DNA of 64,000 nucleotides, from positions 15,757,608-15,821,607 of the forward strand of contig CM018680.1 in assembly GCA_009363875.1 (NCBI GenBank), read 5' to 3'. The stretch's first letter is position 1, and every line of letters starts with the position of its first letter. This DNA is from Mikania micrantha (lineage: Eukaryota; Streptophyta; Magnoliopsida; Asterales; Asteraceae). Below, one piece after another: positions 24,476 to 36,317 of the stretch. Both the position numbers and the translations under genes were made by a program. Below the pieces are notes generated by a model that was given only the letters and a program-made list of their open reading frames with translations, did not search any database and had not been told where the DNA came from.

Positions 24476-24639
24476 TAATTTAATATTTCATAATGTTATC
24501 CCTTATTGTTTTGAACTTTTTTCCTCACAACATTTATGTTTCAGTATTAGGTCATTTTGGATTATGTTACTTACGAGTTATGTTATCAGACATCGGATTT
24601 CCTTATTAAATGAGAGAATCACATATCGTTAAGGGAGCA

Positions 24640-25689
24640 GTAATACTAATTTTTTTATTTCATTATTGTTTAAATATACTGCAAATGTTTTGAGAAAAAA
24701 CACCAATGCCATTTAGGTGAATTGGCAAAAGAAATTTTCATAAGTTAACTTTCTAAACGTGACTTGCGTTCAAACCCCTCCGCTTAGAGGCTCTAAAGTT
24801 AACAAGAATGCCTAGCAATACTTGTATTAATTAATTAATAAATAATTATTATTATCTAATTTTAATACTAATTAATTAATAATAATTAATTAACTATAAT
24901 CAAACTTTTGCAAATGATCTGACTTATTGTTTTATGATGAATTGACAGCTATTAGGATCGATTTTTGGTCTGCTTTTTAATATATGTGATGTTGTCATCG
25001 TGACATGACGCTACAACTCAACCTTTAATTTTTACTCAAAAATACTTTTGATAGTACATATATTTTAGTCAAAAAAACATGGTGAGCGGACTGACAATCG
25101 TTGCACGCGATTTTTGGTATGTGTTTTTAAATTCATGATATTATCACTATTGTCGTGATCAAAGTCCATTTTAGCAAAGCAATATGTCTCAAATTTTTTT
25201 TATTTTGTTCAATTTTAGTTGAGAGACATTGTATGAGACGAGTTTTTGGTTGGTTTTTACTGTTATACAATTATTATATATGAAAAGTAATATTACTTAC
25301 AAGCAAACAAGCATACCCAATAAATTGCTACTTTTGTCTAGGGAAGAGATAAATGCACACCTTACGCCTACTCTAAAATAAAATGAGATATAGACCTGCT
25401 TTGAAAGAGTGATATTATCTAATTGATAATCGTAATAATGATTTTTTTTCCATTTTATTGGTTTATCTTATGTTTGTGTTATTGATGCTAAATTTTATGA
25501 TTAAACAAGCATTTTTTGTTATGATGTCACATGCACAATTATGACATCTATAATTTAGGATTTTACAACAGATTGACAACCATTGTATCGTGTTTTTATA
25601 GCTACATTTTGATATATAGGATCTTGCATGCATTATTGTATTTGAAATTGTGACGAAATTCCCGCCGCAACGCGCAAAGAAGCCACTAG
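24640..25689 (+). mobile_element. Helitron-like fragment with 3' terminus
   Basis: The right end reads CCCGCCGCAACGCGC, then a short spacer, then CACTAG followed by T. Plant Helitrons end in a GC-rich hairpin close to CTRR and insert between A and T. Here the hairpin's right arm has decayed. Inside, phrases such as GACAATCGTTGCACGCGATTTTTGG and GATTGACAACCATTG recur, as in Helitron 3' regions of composite plants. No 5' TC end or Rep/helicase ORF is visible. The 106-codon frame on the minus strand is not recognised. Confidence 0.45.
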
Positions 25690-26554
25690 TTATGTAACAT
25701 TTCAACAATGTGGACCAACTTTTGGAAGCCTCATGTTTGTGTAGGTCTAAGTTTATGAGCACGACTCTTAATTGTAGGTCCATTCTTGTTTTACTTTTTC
25801 AAAATTAAACTTGTTAATTACAAGGACATGCATTCAATTAGTAAGAAGGAAAAAATGAAAAAAAAATAGAAAAAAGGGCCAAATGTAATAAAAGAATAGT
25901 TAAAAAGATAATAATAGAAAGATGATGATTGTCTATCGTGTGTTGAGGCGGTATCATAACGTAAAGTACTTGAAATTTATTTTATCAAATGAAAACGTAA
26001 TATTTGACCCAACCTATCTCTTAAAATAATTTGCGTTGAAACGTTGACCATCATGAAACATATATAAAATAAGTACAAAAACGTACTATATTTGACCGGA
26101 CTCGTTTCTAGAAAAAAAATTATATCGAAACATATATCAACACGAATTCATACGGACTCTTACATAAAACTAAACACGTAAGAAATTATTATTTTTTGCC
26201 AAGGAACAAAAGGTGTAAATTAGAAACTTTAGAAATATGTGGAAGTTGAAGTAACATTTTACAAAGTTTTTAGAAAATTGAGTAGGTGAAAGTGATAATC
26301 TAGAAAGCATAAGTTGAAAATTTAAAGTTTAGATGTCAGGACTTGTGAGGGAGCAATTTTATGACGGCAGTGTGTCAAGAAAATGAAAAGAGAAAGATGA
26401 TAAAAAAGTTCGGAAAAAAAGAAAAAAATATGAAAAAACAAAGAAAATAAAAAAAAATGAGGAAGGAATTCGAACATGCACTCAAAACATGCAAGTCAAA
26501 GCCCTTACCAGCTCAATAACACCAAGATTGGTGTATTGTTTTTAAAGAAAACAA

Positions 26555-26557
<3 letters not shown>
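25690..26557. other. AT-rich stretch, transposon debris, no gene
   Basis: Contains ATTTGACC...CGTTTC phrases also seen near 21330-21480, suggesting shared repeat origin. A tRNA-like segment around 26461-26530 on the minus strand carries TTCGAAC. No open frame. Confidence 0.4.
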
Positions 26558-26595
<38 letters not shown>

Positions 26596-26865
26596 AGTGT
26601 ATATAGAGAGAGAGATTGAATCCTATGAAAACCTAATCTTAAAGAGAAAACTCTTAAACCCTATGTGAGCCATTGATTTGAAATCTTGAAAATAAATATT
26701 TGTTCCAAATTAAACCTGAATAAAAAATTGGGTTTTGAATAAACAAATCATTTTTAATGTAGGTTAATGTGTACCACATATTTATTTTCAAGATATCAAA
26801 TCAATGGCTCAAATATGGTTTAAGAGTTTTCTCTCTAAGATTGAGTTTTCATAGGATTCAATCCC

Positions 26866-26911
<46 letters not shown>
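26558..26911. mobile_element. Foldback element with ~90-bp arms between AT/GT and TA microsatellites
   Basis: The left arm (about 26613-26700) and the reverse complement of the right arm (about 26777-26864) share GATTGAATCCTATGAAAAC, then AAGAGTTT, GAGCCATTGATTTGA and TCTTGAAAATAAATAT. The loop is about 75 bases. The left flank is (AT)n(GT)n plus GA repeats, the right flank (TA)n of about 40 bases. No coding sequence. Unrelated in sequence to the element at 1211-1637 but in the same kind of site. Confidence 0.75.
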
Positions 26912-26913
<2 letters not shown>

Positions 26914-27191
26914 AACCAAGTGAAATAAACATTAGAGGCCACGAGATTCGATCGTGAGACCAAGAAACCAAAAAGCAACTGGCCTACCACTTGATCCAGA
27001 CATACGAAGAATTCCAATGGCGGCAAACAAATATATATAAATCGAAGTTGCAAGTGGTCACCATAGTGGGTTTCCAGCACATTGCCACGAGTATTCCGCC
27101 ACGATACCGTATATCAAAACGTAAGTATTTGTTGTCACTAAGCTCTAAAGAGTAGATGTTATAAAAGTGTCCAGCCAGACAGATGAGTATT

Positions 27192-30100
27192 TGTCACACC
27201 CCCAAATTTCCACTGACATTGTCAAGCCGTTGGGTGTGACGTGGTAAGATCAGAAGCTATGGTCATATAGAATGACTCTATATGCATTCTAAAATACGTC
27301 ATTTGTAATACAAAAAAAATCAAATAGTTTTAATGTTAAGCAGTGAAATTCATAAGTTTAATCAGCGAATGTAAATTGTAAACGCTACATTTTTTGACAA
27401 AGCATGATTACATAAAGTTGTTTCTCAAATATGTAGTTAATGCATGCAGGACTCTGTGCTTGATTCCTTATGTTCAGTCCTATCCCTGTGCAATCCATAT
27501 ACCTGAGAATACATGTTAAGAAAAAGTGTCAACATAAAGTTGGTGAGTTCACAGGTTTTGATAAGCAGTAAGTAATCAAAATAAAGTTTGCCATGTGTCA
27601 TGCTGTTTATTAATTTTTGCCGAGCCCGAGACTTTAAGTGTCATTTGCGTCACTACCGAAGTAGACTGTTTGTTGTGCCTCCGCCATGTCTATCATAAAA
27701 ACAATGGCGATGGGTCGAGATTACACGCATCCTGACCTCTGGTCTGTATTGGCATCGCATGGGGTTCGTCACACCCAATAATACTATCTAAACTCACCTC
27801 GTTGTATACATATTAACGGTATGACTGTGCGAGGCCTTCATACGATACACAACACTTCTATGTTTGTTCCCAATAAAGCAGCATACGCATATAATGTTCG
27901 TACAAATAGTTCGGATAACAACATGTATTCTCTCCCTATTTAAAAGCTTGAAAACAGTTAAAGAAAAGGGGTCGTAAACTCACCTGAGTTATTCGCGTGC
28001 GAAAGCTAACTTGTTTGTGTGTCTGTTCACTACTGTATCATGTAAGATATAAAAGTCCGTGTTCGTGCTCGTGTTCGTTATATGTTTTTCATTTATCACG
28101 TATTGCATGTAAACACATAAGTCACGTTTAATGTACAACTTACTATTTATAGTAGGCTTCTATTTTTAGTAAGTTCCTATTTTAAGCAAGTTTCTATTTT
28201 TAGTAAGTTCTCATAAAAATCATATGTTATCATTTCTAACATGCTTGTTTTTCCTAAGTGATCATGTTATCACACATCACGTTGTCACATGTTGTCAAAT
28301 AAGCACAAAATTTCATTTTAAGCGATCAAAGTTACTAAATATAAAAAGTTTCTATATTTATCATGTTTTATCACTAGTGATCAAGCAAACACCTTTAGAT
28401 TATCATTACAAAGCATCTAGTAGCATGTTTTAAATACTTATCATGTTCAATGCCCACTATTTGGTAATATTCCAATTCAAAGTTTCTATTAAAAGCAAGT
28501 TGCTACATTTACCATGTTTTAACATCAAAAATCATGTAACAATATTTCATATCATTATAATAAGACATCTTAAATCATCTATCATGATTAAGCATGCTCA
28601 ATAATTCCAATTCATAAAAATCCCCAAATTGTGAAAGTTTTCTCTTAAGGGAAGTTGACTACATCTATCATTTTAACCATCAATAACTCCTTCAAATGTG
28701 TTCATATTGATGGGATTTATAGTAACCATTTTAAACCTTTAATTAATCATATTAATTCTAAAATCAGATTTTATGATAGAGGAAGCGATTAGGTTACACA
28801 TTTATTTCATAAACAAAATTTCCAAAACCAGGAATCCAGTTACATACGAATAAATGAATACAACCAAAGGGTGTTTAGAATTGACCTCAATGAAGAACTC
28901 CCAAAAACACACATTGGATTCGATAGTTGTCTCGCTAGACGACTTGAATCACGAACCACGATCTCTATCGTGTATCACCACGACAATCGCGTGCTCCAAA
29001 ACAACCTGAAATGGTTCGGCTATGGTGGTGGTGGCTTGGTGGTGCTTGGCCGAAACCCTATAGGAGAGGAGATGGTGGCCGTGAGGTGTGGTGGAGAGGA
29101 GAGAGTGAGAGAATTGTAAAAATGTGTGTCAAAAGTGGTAGGTTAGATCTCCTTTTAAAGTCAAATGTAGATCCACCTTTTTAGGAATTTTGAATTTACT
29201 AATTCAAAATTAATTCCCACCATTTTTATTTTACATTTTATTTAAATTAAACTCTTTTAATTTGATTAAATTCTTTTAGTAATTAAACCATTTAATTACT
29301 ACTCTATAATACTATTAACTAACAATTAGTTAGTAACATTTAATTAAATGTCTAAAGTTTAACTGATTAAACTTTATCAATTTAATTATAATTAATTATC
29401 ACAATAATTAATTCCTCCAATATTATTATTATTTCATAAATAATAATAATAACACCTCTTTATATAATTCGTGAAATTGAATATGCCTAAAACAAATTTT
29501 AGACATAATCACATTACTATCTTCCAAAGTGTAACTCTTTGGATCGTACCCCGATAGTAACGTTGATATTATCGATGATCGGACATCATATATCCAACAC
29601 ATATGACTACCAACATCATCAAATAAATAAAACATCACCAAATGTTACACGCATGGCCTAGTTTATTAACAAAAGTTTCCATTTATGGAAATGTATGAGC
29701 AATTTATTTGTTTTGTCTAATCCAACACTTCCAATACATCAATATCATCATCTTTATGCATAAACCATCATTTATACATGCTTAGTATATCAAAATCATC
29801 CTCTAGAAACATTTTGTACTTGAAAAGTTACTATTTATAGTAACATCGGTCAAAATCACCCATTTCATCAATTCTAACTAAACTAATGCATCAAAAATCA
29901 CAACATTAGTCATGAATCAACTTTTAAACATACCTATTATGCCCATAACATCATCTAATGACACTTCACACCATTAAAGTTACTATATATAGTAACATGC
30001 ATCAATTACTCTCAAATGACACTAATACATCAAATAGGTCATTTAAATAGCTCAAATAAGTGAATCAAAGCTTCAAATACATAGTTACAAGCTCACAAAG

Positions 30101-30560
30101 TCGTGCATTTGTGGTTATTGGTGTTGCATGTGAGCATCCATTCTTGCATGTGTGTGATTTGGTGTTTTTAAGTGTAAGGATCATGTAGACTACCTTCAAA
30201 AGCCTCCAAATCACCAAGATGAGCCTAGATAGGGTCTAGATTGCCTTGGGGAGTGGCTGGTGATGAGTAAATCGGCTGGTGGTGGTGAGAACAAGCTCCA
30301 AGAAGGCTTTCTTCAATCTCCAAGACTACTAGACTCCTTGAATGATCAAGCACAGCTCCAAATCAACTTCTGGAGGTCAAGAATGGTGTAGACGGGTGGT
30401 TTTGGTCAAGAGAAATAGAGGGTGTCCGAACTTTTGCAATGGTTGGGTCTTTTGCGGTGGTCATTTTGGTTTTTTTGAGGCAGTTCAAGAATGAAAAGTG
30501 AGGTGAGGTAGAAGTAGACACTTCTCTAAACAACGACGTTGCTTTTTATTAATACACTTA
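27192..30560 (-). mobile_element. LTR block F (minus orientation, possibly two nested copies)
   Basis: Starts TTGTCACACCCCCAAA, the LTR 3' end on the minus strand. Then come AAAGTTGGTGAGTTC (27536-27550), CTCAGGTGAGTTTACGACCCC on the minus strand (27967-27987), an area rich in TTACTATAAATAGTAA words (28141-30000), and a minus-strand leader at about 29110-28865 with CTCTCACTCTCTCC. A second leader-like stretch lies at 30490-30170. Two leaders suggest two LTR fragments in the same direction. The 82-codon frame at 28871-29119 is antisense to the leader. Confidence 0.55.
28141..30000. repeat. TTACTATAAATAGTAA palindromes in LTR block F
   Basis: TTACTATTTATAGTAAC (29828-29844), GTTACTATATATAGTAAC (29979-29996), TACTATTTATAGTAG (28141-28155), ATTTATAGTAACC (28715-28727) and TTTTTAGTAAG variants (28165-28210) are scattered through the block. 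Two more follow at about 30627 and 30647. Confidence 0.65.
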
Positions 30561-31513
30561 ATGTCAATATATTGTAGCGAACACATAATAAGTCAAATAA
30601 ATTCAAACATGATCAATTGAAAGAATTTATAGTAAAGTGGTAGAATCTATAGTAAACATACAGATTAAATTAAAACAAAAGGTTGATCGGATTCGAAAAA
30701 GGTTAGGTCACATGCAAGCTCAAATGAAAATTTTGAAACACAACATTATCATTAGAAGATGCAAAGGATAAAATAACAAAATCCAAGCATTTTTACTTAT
30801 TTTTGCTAGTATGATATGAGAATTAACCTCATAAAAAGAGGCTCAAATACGCCTAATTTACGGTGCATGCATATAATGTATATGTGGTCTTTTAAGGGGC
30901 AAAAATAAGACTGCAATAATTTTAATGTTATTTTACTTGTCTAATGAAAATAACGTTTTAAACGTTAGATAATTAAATTAAAACGATAATTTTGAGCTGA
31001 ATACTGCTTCGTAATAATCTCTCTATCCAACTGGGATATGAGTAAGATTTATCTGGATTCTTTCCCCAAATGTAACCGAATAGTGCGAATATACCAGGTA
31101 AGTTTGTTTGTTTATATATAAGAGGCTCAAATGTAACAAGATATAATCATCAGCATCTCTATAAATATCCTTGACTTGTTTTAAACCATTTCATTCTCAT
31201 CTTTTTTGATATCTTTCTACTCAAATCAACAAAAACAATTTTTAAGAAGATGAATGAAATACAGTTTTGTAAAATCTATGGAAACATCCTTTTTCAATTA
31301 GAATAAGTTCTTGCAAACCGAAATTAACAGCAAACATAGGATGGAATTGATTATGTGTATGAAATTGCAAATTTACCAAAATTTAAGAAATAAGAGTGAG
31401 ACAGGAAATCAAGATAAGTGATGATGTTCAAATCAAACGAAACAGATTAGTTTGAGTTCATGTCTTCATTTTCTGCATCACCTACATATTGACGCTTGAC
31501 CTGATTTGGAGAA

Positions 31514-31544
<31 letters not shown>

Positions 31545-31780
31545 ATGGTTCACAACATTAGATGGAGAGATGAAATCCGTTATATATAGGATTAGAGTAT
31601 GGTTCTTCGTGAGAGAAACAAGCAGTAAATCAATCAAGAAAATTATCAAGTTAAGTAATTGAAAAACTTATGGGCGAAATTGATGAAATGGAGGCATCAA
31701 GTAATTAACATGCAGAAATTAGAATCTGAACACAAAAACCCTAATTTTGGTAGACTCGGTTATGGCAAAGTAGACACTAA
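30561..31780. other. Intergenic DNA, no gene seen
   Basis: AT-rich. The only notable item is an (AAAT)n microsatellite at about 31507-31546. A 65-codon frame (31659-31856) crosses into the next element and is not supported. Confidence 0.5.
31507..31546. repeat. (AAAT)n microsatellite
   Basis: Nine to ten consecutive AAAT units. Confidence 0.9.
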
Positions 31781-32549
31781 GAGGCAGTTTGTTTTTCTTA
31801 AAAAAGTCTTCCTGACCTCTTCTGTTTGCACCGCACACATCACAGGAAGAGGTTGAGGCTTGCAGTCTATTTGTTTTTTGGAAAACATTTCATTAAAAAG
31901 GTATTCCTTACCTCTTCTTGAAGCAGACTTGAACCAAAGTCTTCTATCCTCTTCCCACCTCTTCTAGGTTAAAAAACCATTCGAACTCCATATCAACCGG
32001 CCACTCCTCTACGCCACTCCACCACCACCGATCCTCTACCACGCCACTCCACGGCCGCAGCCTCTCCACCTCGAACCCTAAATCGCGTCGAACCATTTGC
32101 TCCCCTCCGATGTCCGCCGGTGCCCCTACCCCCATCCTCCTCCACAGCTGCGACACCCCTCCCCTCCCCTCCCCTCCCCTCCTCCATAGCAGGTCCAATC
32201 GCCTCGAACCCTCCACCGCCTCTTCAACCAGCGCCGGTGTTCACTGCCTCGACACGACTTACCATTAACCTTCCTCTCCGACGAGCATCTCCAGCGACGG
32301 TGAATTCAGCGATGGTTCGCTTCCGGCAAGAGAAAGGTAAGGATTTGATTGTTTTGTTTTGGTGGTGTTTTCCGGTGACGGTGGGGAAGAGGTTGACGGT
32401 GGAGTGACGGTGGGGAAGAGGTTTTAAAAAGGTTATTAAAAAACAAACCCTCTTCTTGCAGGGGTTTGGTCCACCTCTTCTGCAAAAGAGGTCTGCAGAC
32501 GTGATCCGTAGACTACAGATGTTTTGCCTCTGAAAAAACAAACGTCACC
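31781..32549. mobile_element. Tourist-like (PIF/Harbinger) element A
   Basis: The ends are GAGGCAGTTTGTTTTTC and, reversed, GGTGACGTTTGTTTTTTC, with a TAA on each side (31778-31780 and 32550-32552). The TAA duplication and xxTGTTTG-style TIRs are diagnostic of PIF/Harbinger MITEs. The interior holds GC-rich, CT-rich sequence with CCCCT repeats (about 32157-32185) and a donor-like AAAGGTAAGG (32333), which may be a captured gene leader. It encodes no transposase; the 95- to 105-codon frames are low-complexity. Confidence 0.75.
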
Positions 32550-32552
32550 TAA

Positions 32553-33050
32553 GGTGTTGTTTGTTTTATCCTAAAATGTTTGCGCAGTCTCTTTTGTCTG
32601 CGTCGCGCAGACCACGTGCAGACATTAACATCTGCAGACGGTTTGTTTTTTCAAAGATGTTTCATTAAAAAAAAACGTCTATGTGTGCTCTTCTTGGTAC
32701 AAATGTTGCACAACCACTTCTACGATATTCTAAGGTCTACAAAGACTACTCGCCACCGGCAACCACCGCCACAGCCGGCCGCCACCACCATCGGCGGTCA
32801 CCCGCACTACCACCGTCAGTCACCCCGCCACCACCGTCCGCCACCACCGTCGATCACCCCCACCCCCCATCACCACTGTCACCACCGTCGGCCACCACCA
32901 CCACCACCAATTTATTTTAACAGTCAACAGACGTTAAAAATAAACACTCTTCTTGCAAACTGCAGACATTTAATCCACCACTTTTACAGATGTCTTCAAA
33001 TGTGATCCGCAAACTGCAGACATTTTACCTCTTAAAAACCAAACATCACC
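32553..33050. mobile_element. Tourist-like (PIF/Harbinger) element B
   Basis: TIRs GGTGTTGTTTGTTTTATCC and, reversed, GGTGATGTTTGGTTTTTAAG are flanked by TAA at 32550-32552 (shared with element A) and 33051-33053. Subterminal parts with CTGCAGAC words resemble those of element A, so the two are related. The middle is rich in CCACCACCGTC units. The 141-codon frame with His/Pro runs is the repeat translated, not a gene. Confidence 0.8.
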
Positions 33051-33547
33051 TAAGTTATTAAATTTATGAACATATATTTACGTTCTAATTAATTAAAAAC
33101 CTAGAATATGAACAAAAACAAGTTCAACAGGTGCATTAAATTACTTTATTCTGATCTATTCTCACTCAACCCCAACAAAACCCATTATAAGCTGTTACAA
33201 GGCCAAAATGACATGTTCTAGTTTAGTTTTCTTAGTTAATTAATTGTCAAAAGACAAACTTTCCAGCTGGTTCATGTCCATGGCATTTAACAGGCCATTT
33301 TTCAGTCTTCAACTTTGCTGGAGTCAAGAGTCATTCTTTTATTTTGGCTCAAAACCGAACCTTAAAAGAAATTTTCTCTGATACAAAACCAGGAGAAAAA
33401 CAAAAGGACAGTTGAAAAAAAAGGATCGAAGATGTTTACATAGTCTTAAAAAACCTGATTTAAATAAAATGAAACTGAAAGCACCACCTGCACTATGTAA
33501 CCAAAAATTTGAACTTTCAAAATCATTGTAGATAAAATGTTGTAAAC
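33051..33547 (-). other. 3' flank and probable 3' UTR of bL25m
   Basis: AT-rich DNA after the stop codon of the minus-strand bL25m gene, up to the TAA flank of Tourist element B. Probable 3' UTR lies nearest 33547; I could not fix a poly(A) site. Confidence 0.4.
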
Positions 33548-35592
33548 TTATTTGGTCTTTTTGGATTCAGAAACCCTTGCCCCTGCAATCTTGCAAATTG
33601 GGTCGTCTTTGGGCCGAACAAGTTTCAGAGCAGGATGAACTTTGAGATCCCCCATTACCAGCTTCTGCCCAACATCTAACTCACTCAGATCTACCTCGAT
33701 AAAGGGCGGGATTATGTCTGCAGGGCATATGAACTTCACCGTTCTTTTGATGATGTTTAAATAAGACCCTGCAATTAGTCAACAATCAACCATTAGGGAT
33801 ATGAGTTTCCAAAGTGATTACGGGATACTGAATGAATAATCAGATATTTGAGTTTTTGCCAAACAATGTTTACCATATAACTGGTCCATATATAAGATTA
33901 ATAAAAATAATCCTAAATAGGTTTAAATTTCACGACTAATTTGTATTACAAATGACTTGCTTACCCAAACCTGTTATACGACAACTATATTAATGTAAAC
34001 TTTCAAGGTTTAAGAAAATATAATAATGAATCATTACCTTTCCTCAGACCAGGTGACACATCATCTCCAATAAACACAAGTGGAACATCAACTTTCAACA
34101 AAGCATTGGACGGTGCTCTCATGAATGTAACATTAAGGATGGCATCTGTACTTGCATGGAGATGTAGCTGACACCAAAAAAAAAACAAGCCAATAACTTA
34201 CATTAAATTGTTAGAATGAGCTTTATCCGTCATATCCAAGAATCCAGATTACTGATACCCACTAAAAAAGTTATATTCCTTCTTTAAGAATTATATTTCT
34301 TGGTAAAACAGTAGCTTTGTACAAAAACCAGAGGGTAATAAAATGGGATATGTCAATATGAGCAATGACATAATTAAAGGTGGCAATTTCAACCAGTTTT
34401 TTTATAATAAAGTTGACTCCGGCTGATTTTACTTTGATTTTATCGTTTAAAAAAAAACAAAAGAATACCTAAAAGCAAAACGGGTTAAAAAATAAATAAT
34501 AGCTAAAAGGAGAATAAGGTAAAATGGTTGAAACTTGAAAGTTACCCAAGATTTCTTGTTAATGCATCCAACTTCTTAAATTGTTTTCATTCAAGAGTTC
34601 ATATTATTGCAGTAATCGTAACTCATAAACCTGTTCTAATAGCATATTCAATGTACTGATGTCCAAATCCCAACTTCTATTTCTCATCCATGGGCTATTA
34701 AAGTCTGGAACATAAATAAAAAGCTCCCAAAATCTTCCAATTTTGATCACCAATTTGCAATTTGTTGTGTTTTATTTATTTTGGAATACGTGTTTTGATT
34801 ATTTTGAAACAACGTGGTTTTGAATTGGAATATATGTTTAGAGATTTATAATTTTGTTATTTTGGAAAAATCTTTATTTCAAATTATATGTGTAGCGAAC
34901 CGAAATCACTGTTACACCGAACCGGATCGTACCGGAATAAACCAACCCCCTTGCGAACTGAGTTCATGACCTTCAACAAATCACGAACCCAGTCCTCATT
35001 CCCGACTGTAAAACTTTTAAAAGTCAACCCATCAGGTCAATTCCAAACAGTAAAACATAACAAACCATATGATCCAACATTTTGGCACGTTCCCTGATTC
35101 ACACATCAGGCACATCTAATTAAATTTGTGAAACTCAATCTACTTGAACTAAAATCACAATATATCACATACCAATCGAGGCAAGACGCGAACTTTTTCA
35201 ATGATATCCTCACTTTCAACATTGGGCCGAACCTCAAGATCAAAAAGGCGTGACAAGAAATAAGAACGACCAAGGTGATTTGTAAGCTTCTTGATCTGAT
35301 TATTCTGAACAGATATGAGTCGTTTATTACCTCCATGCTGGCCATCCTCTTGCTCAAACACGATGCTAGGTACCCGTCCAGCCTTGCGTTCTTTTGCAGA
35401 TATACTTTTCCCAGACTGCCCACGTGGCAATGCAATGATCGTCTCCGCATGCTTCAGGTCGGGCTTCGGGAAACCTTCAAGATAGGTGAGTGGAGGTTCA
35501 TCATTATCTAGAACTAAAGCTGCAGAAGTGGATGATTGTCTGATGTGGCGGAAAAGGAGGGCTCTATTGAGCACTTGACGTCGAGCCAACAT
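33548..35592 (-). CDS. Mitochondrial large-subunit ribosomal protein bL25m (Ribosomal_L25/TL5 family), three coding exons
   Basis: Coding exons: 35592-35173 (420 nt), 34167-34038 (130 nt) and 33768-33548 (221 nt). Junctions are TTG|GTATG...GTCAG|CTA and AAAG|GTAAT...TGCAG|GG, phases 0 and 1. The sum is 771 nt, 256 residues plus TAA. Residues 1-30 are Arg-rich and poor in acids (MLARRQVLNRALLFRHIRQSS), a mitochondrial presequence. The L25 domain follows: AKERKAGRVPSIVF, the strand region RLISVQNNQIKKL, then LNVTFMRAP, DVPLVFIGDDVSPGLRKG, and the C-terminal TL5-type part with PADIIPPFIEVDLSELDVGQ. It should bind 5S rRNA in the mitoribosome. The ATG at 35592 lies just after TTTCTCAG, so an upstream 5' UTR intron is likely. 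Length and exon pattern fit the plant family. No lesions seen; a hAT-like element sits 215 bases upstream. Confidence 0.92.
33769..34037 (-). other. bL25m intron 2
   Basis: 269 bases, AT-rich, minus-strand GTAATG...TTGCAG boundaries; no feature inside. Confidence 0.85.
34168..35172 (-). other. bL25m intron 1
   Basis: 1005 bases with minus-strand GTATGT...GGTGTCAG boundaries. Contains AT-rich DNA and a small region (34890-35100) with AACCGGATCGTACCGGAATAA-like words that may be MITE debris. The plus-strand frame at 34888-35097 is not supported as a gene. Confidence 0.8.
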
Positions 35593-35806
35593 TTGGTATC
35601 TGAGAAATAGTCAAAATGGTCAAAGTTACTGCCACATTATCACTTCAGCCGCCCTAAGGGGGGGTGGGGGGGTAGGTCAGATTGCCCTAAATAAAATATG
35701 AGCCTTTCATGTGTATATGCGTGTTTGAGTGCTTTCTGTGGAAGTGTAGGTTAAAACTAGGTGTTACCCAAATACAAATATGATCAAAGTTCACAATACC
35801 TTTGTA

Positions 35807-36317
35807 CATGGTATTGGAGAAGTCGCTAGTCGGTCGGAGAGGTAAGGACTAGGGCTTAATCAGGATTAATCGGATTGGAATTTTTATAGAGAATTTTTCA
35901 AAATTTTATATATATACATACAAATACACATCAATATAAATATAATACTTCAAAATTCAAATATTTTTGTAATAAACTCAAAAATAATAAACAAAGTACT
36001 TAAAAATTCAAACATTAACATAAGCATCCTTGGAAGTCGACTGAGACAGGGAAGAAGAAAAACCACAATTTATTTGGGCTTGAACCAAAATTTTTGGCTT
36101 AAACATAAAATTATTGGCCTGTTGACTGATTTTTTACCCTGTTGACCGATTTTTTGTCCTTGAACCGCTTAATCCGACTAGCCACGACTAGGCCCGATTA
36201 GCCCCGACTAGGTCCGATTTTGACCGACTTTGACCGCCTAGTGATTTTTCGACCGACTAGCCTAAATTTAATCGGCTAATGGCCAACTTCCGATTAATCC
36301 CGATTTTTACAACACTG
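35807..36317. mobile_element. hAT-like non-autonomous element, 511 bp, TSD CCTTTGTA
   Basis: Exact 8-bp target duplications CCTTTGTA at 35799-35806 and 36318-36325. Ends are CATGGTATTGGAGAAGTC and, reversed, CAGTGTTGTAAAAATC, an imperfect TIR. Subterminal words GATTAATCGG / CGACTAGxC are dense (35835-35880, 36165-36305). No transposase. The 8-bp duplication identifies the hAT class. It belongs to the same family as 37879-39110 and lies upstream of bL25m, perhaps in its 5' UTR intron or promoter. Confidence 0.88.

Noticed and set aside
24195..24632. Same peptide (MSSNLRVLGFCTTQKTF) on both strands
   Set aside because: Direct consequence of the perfect inverted repeat, not two genes.
32120..33005. 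Pro/His-rich frames of 79-141 codons
   Set aside because: Lie wholly inside the two Tourist-like elements and translate CCACC repeats.
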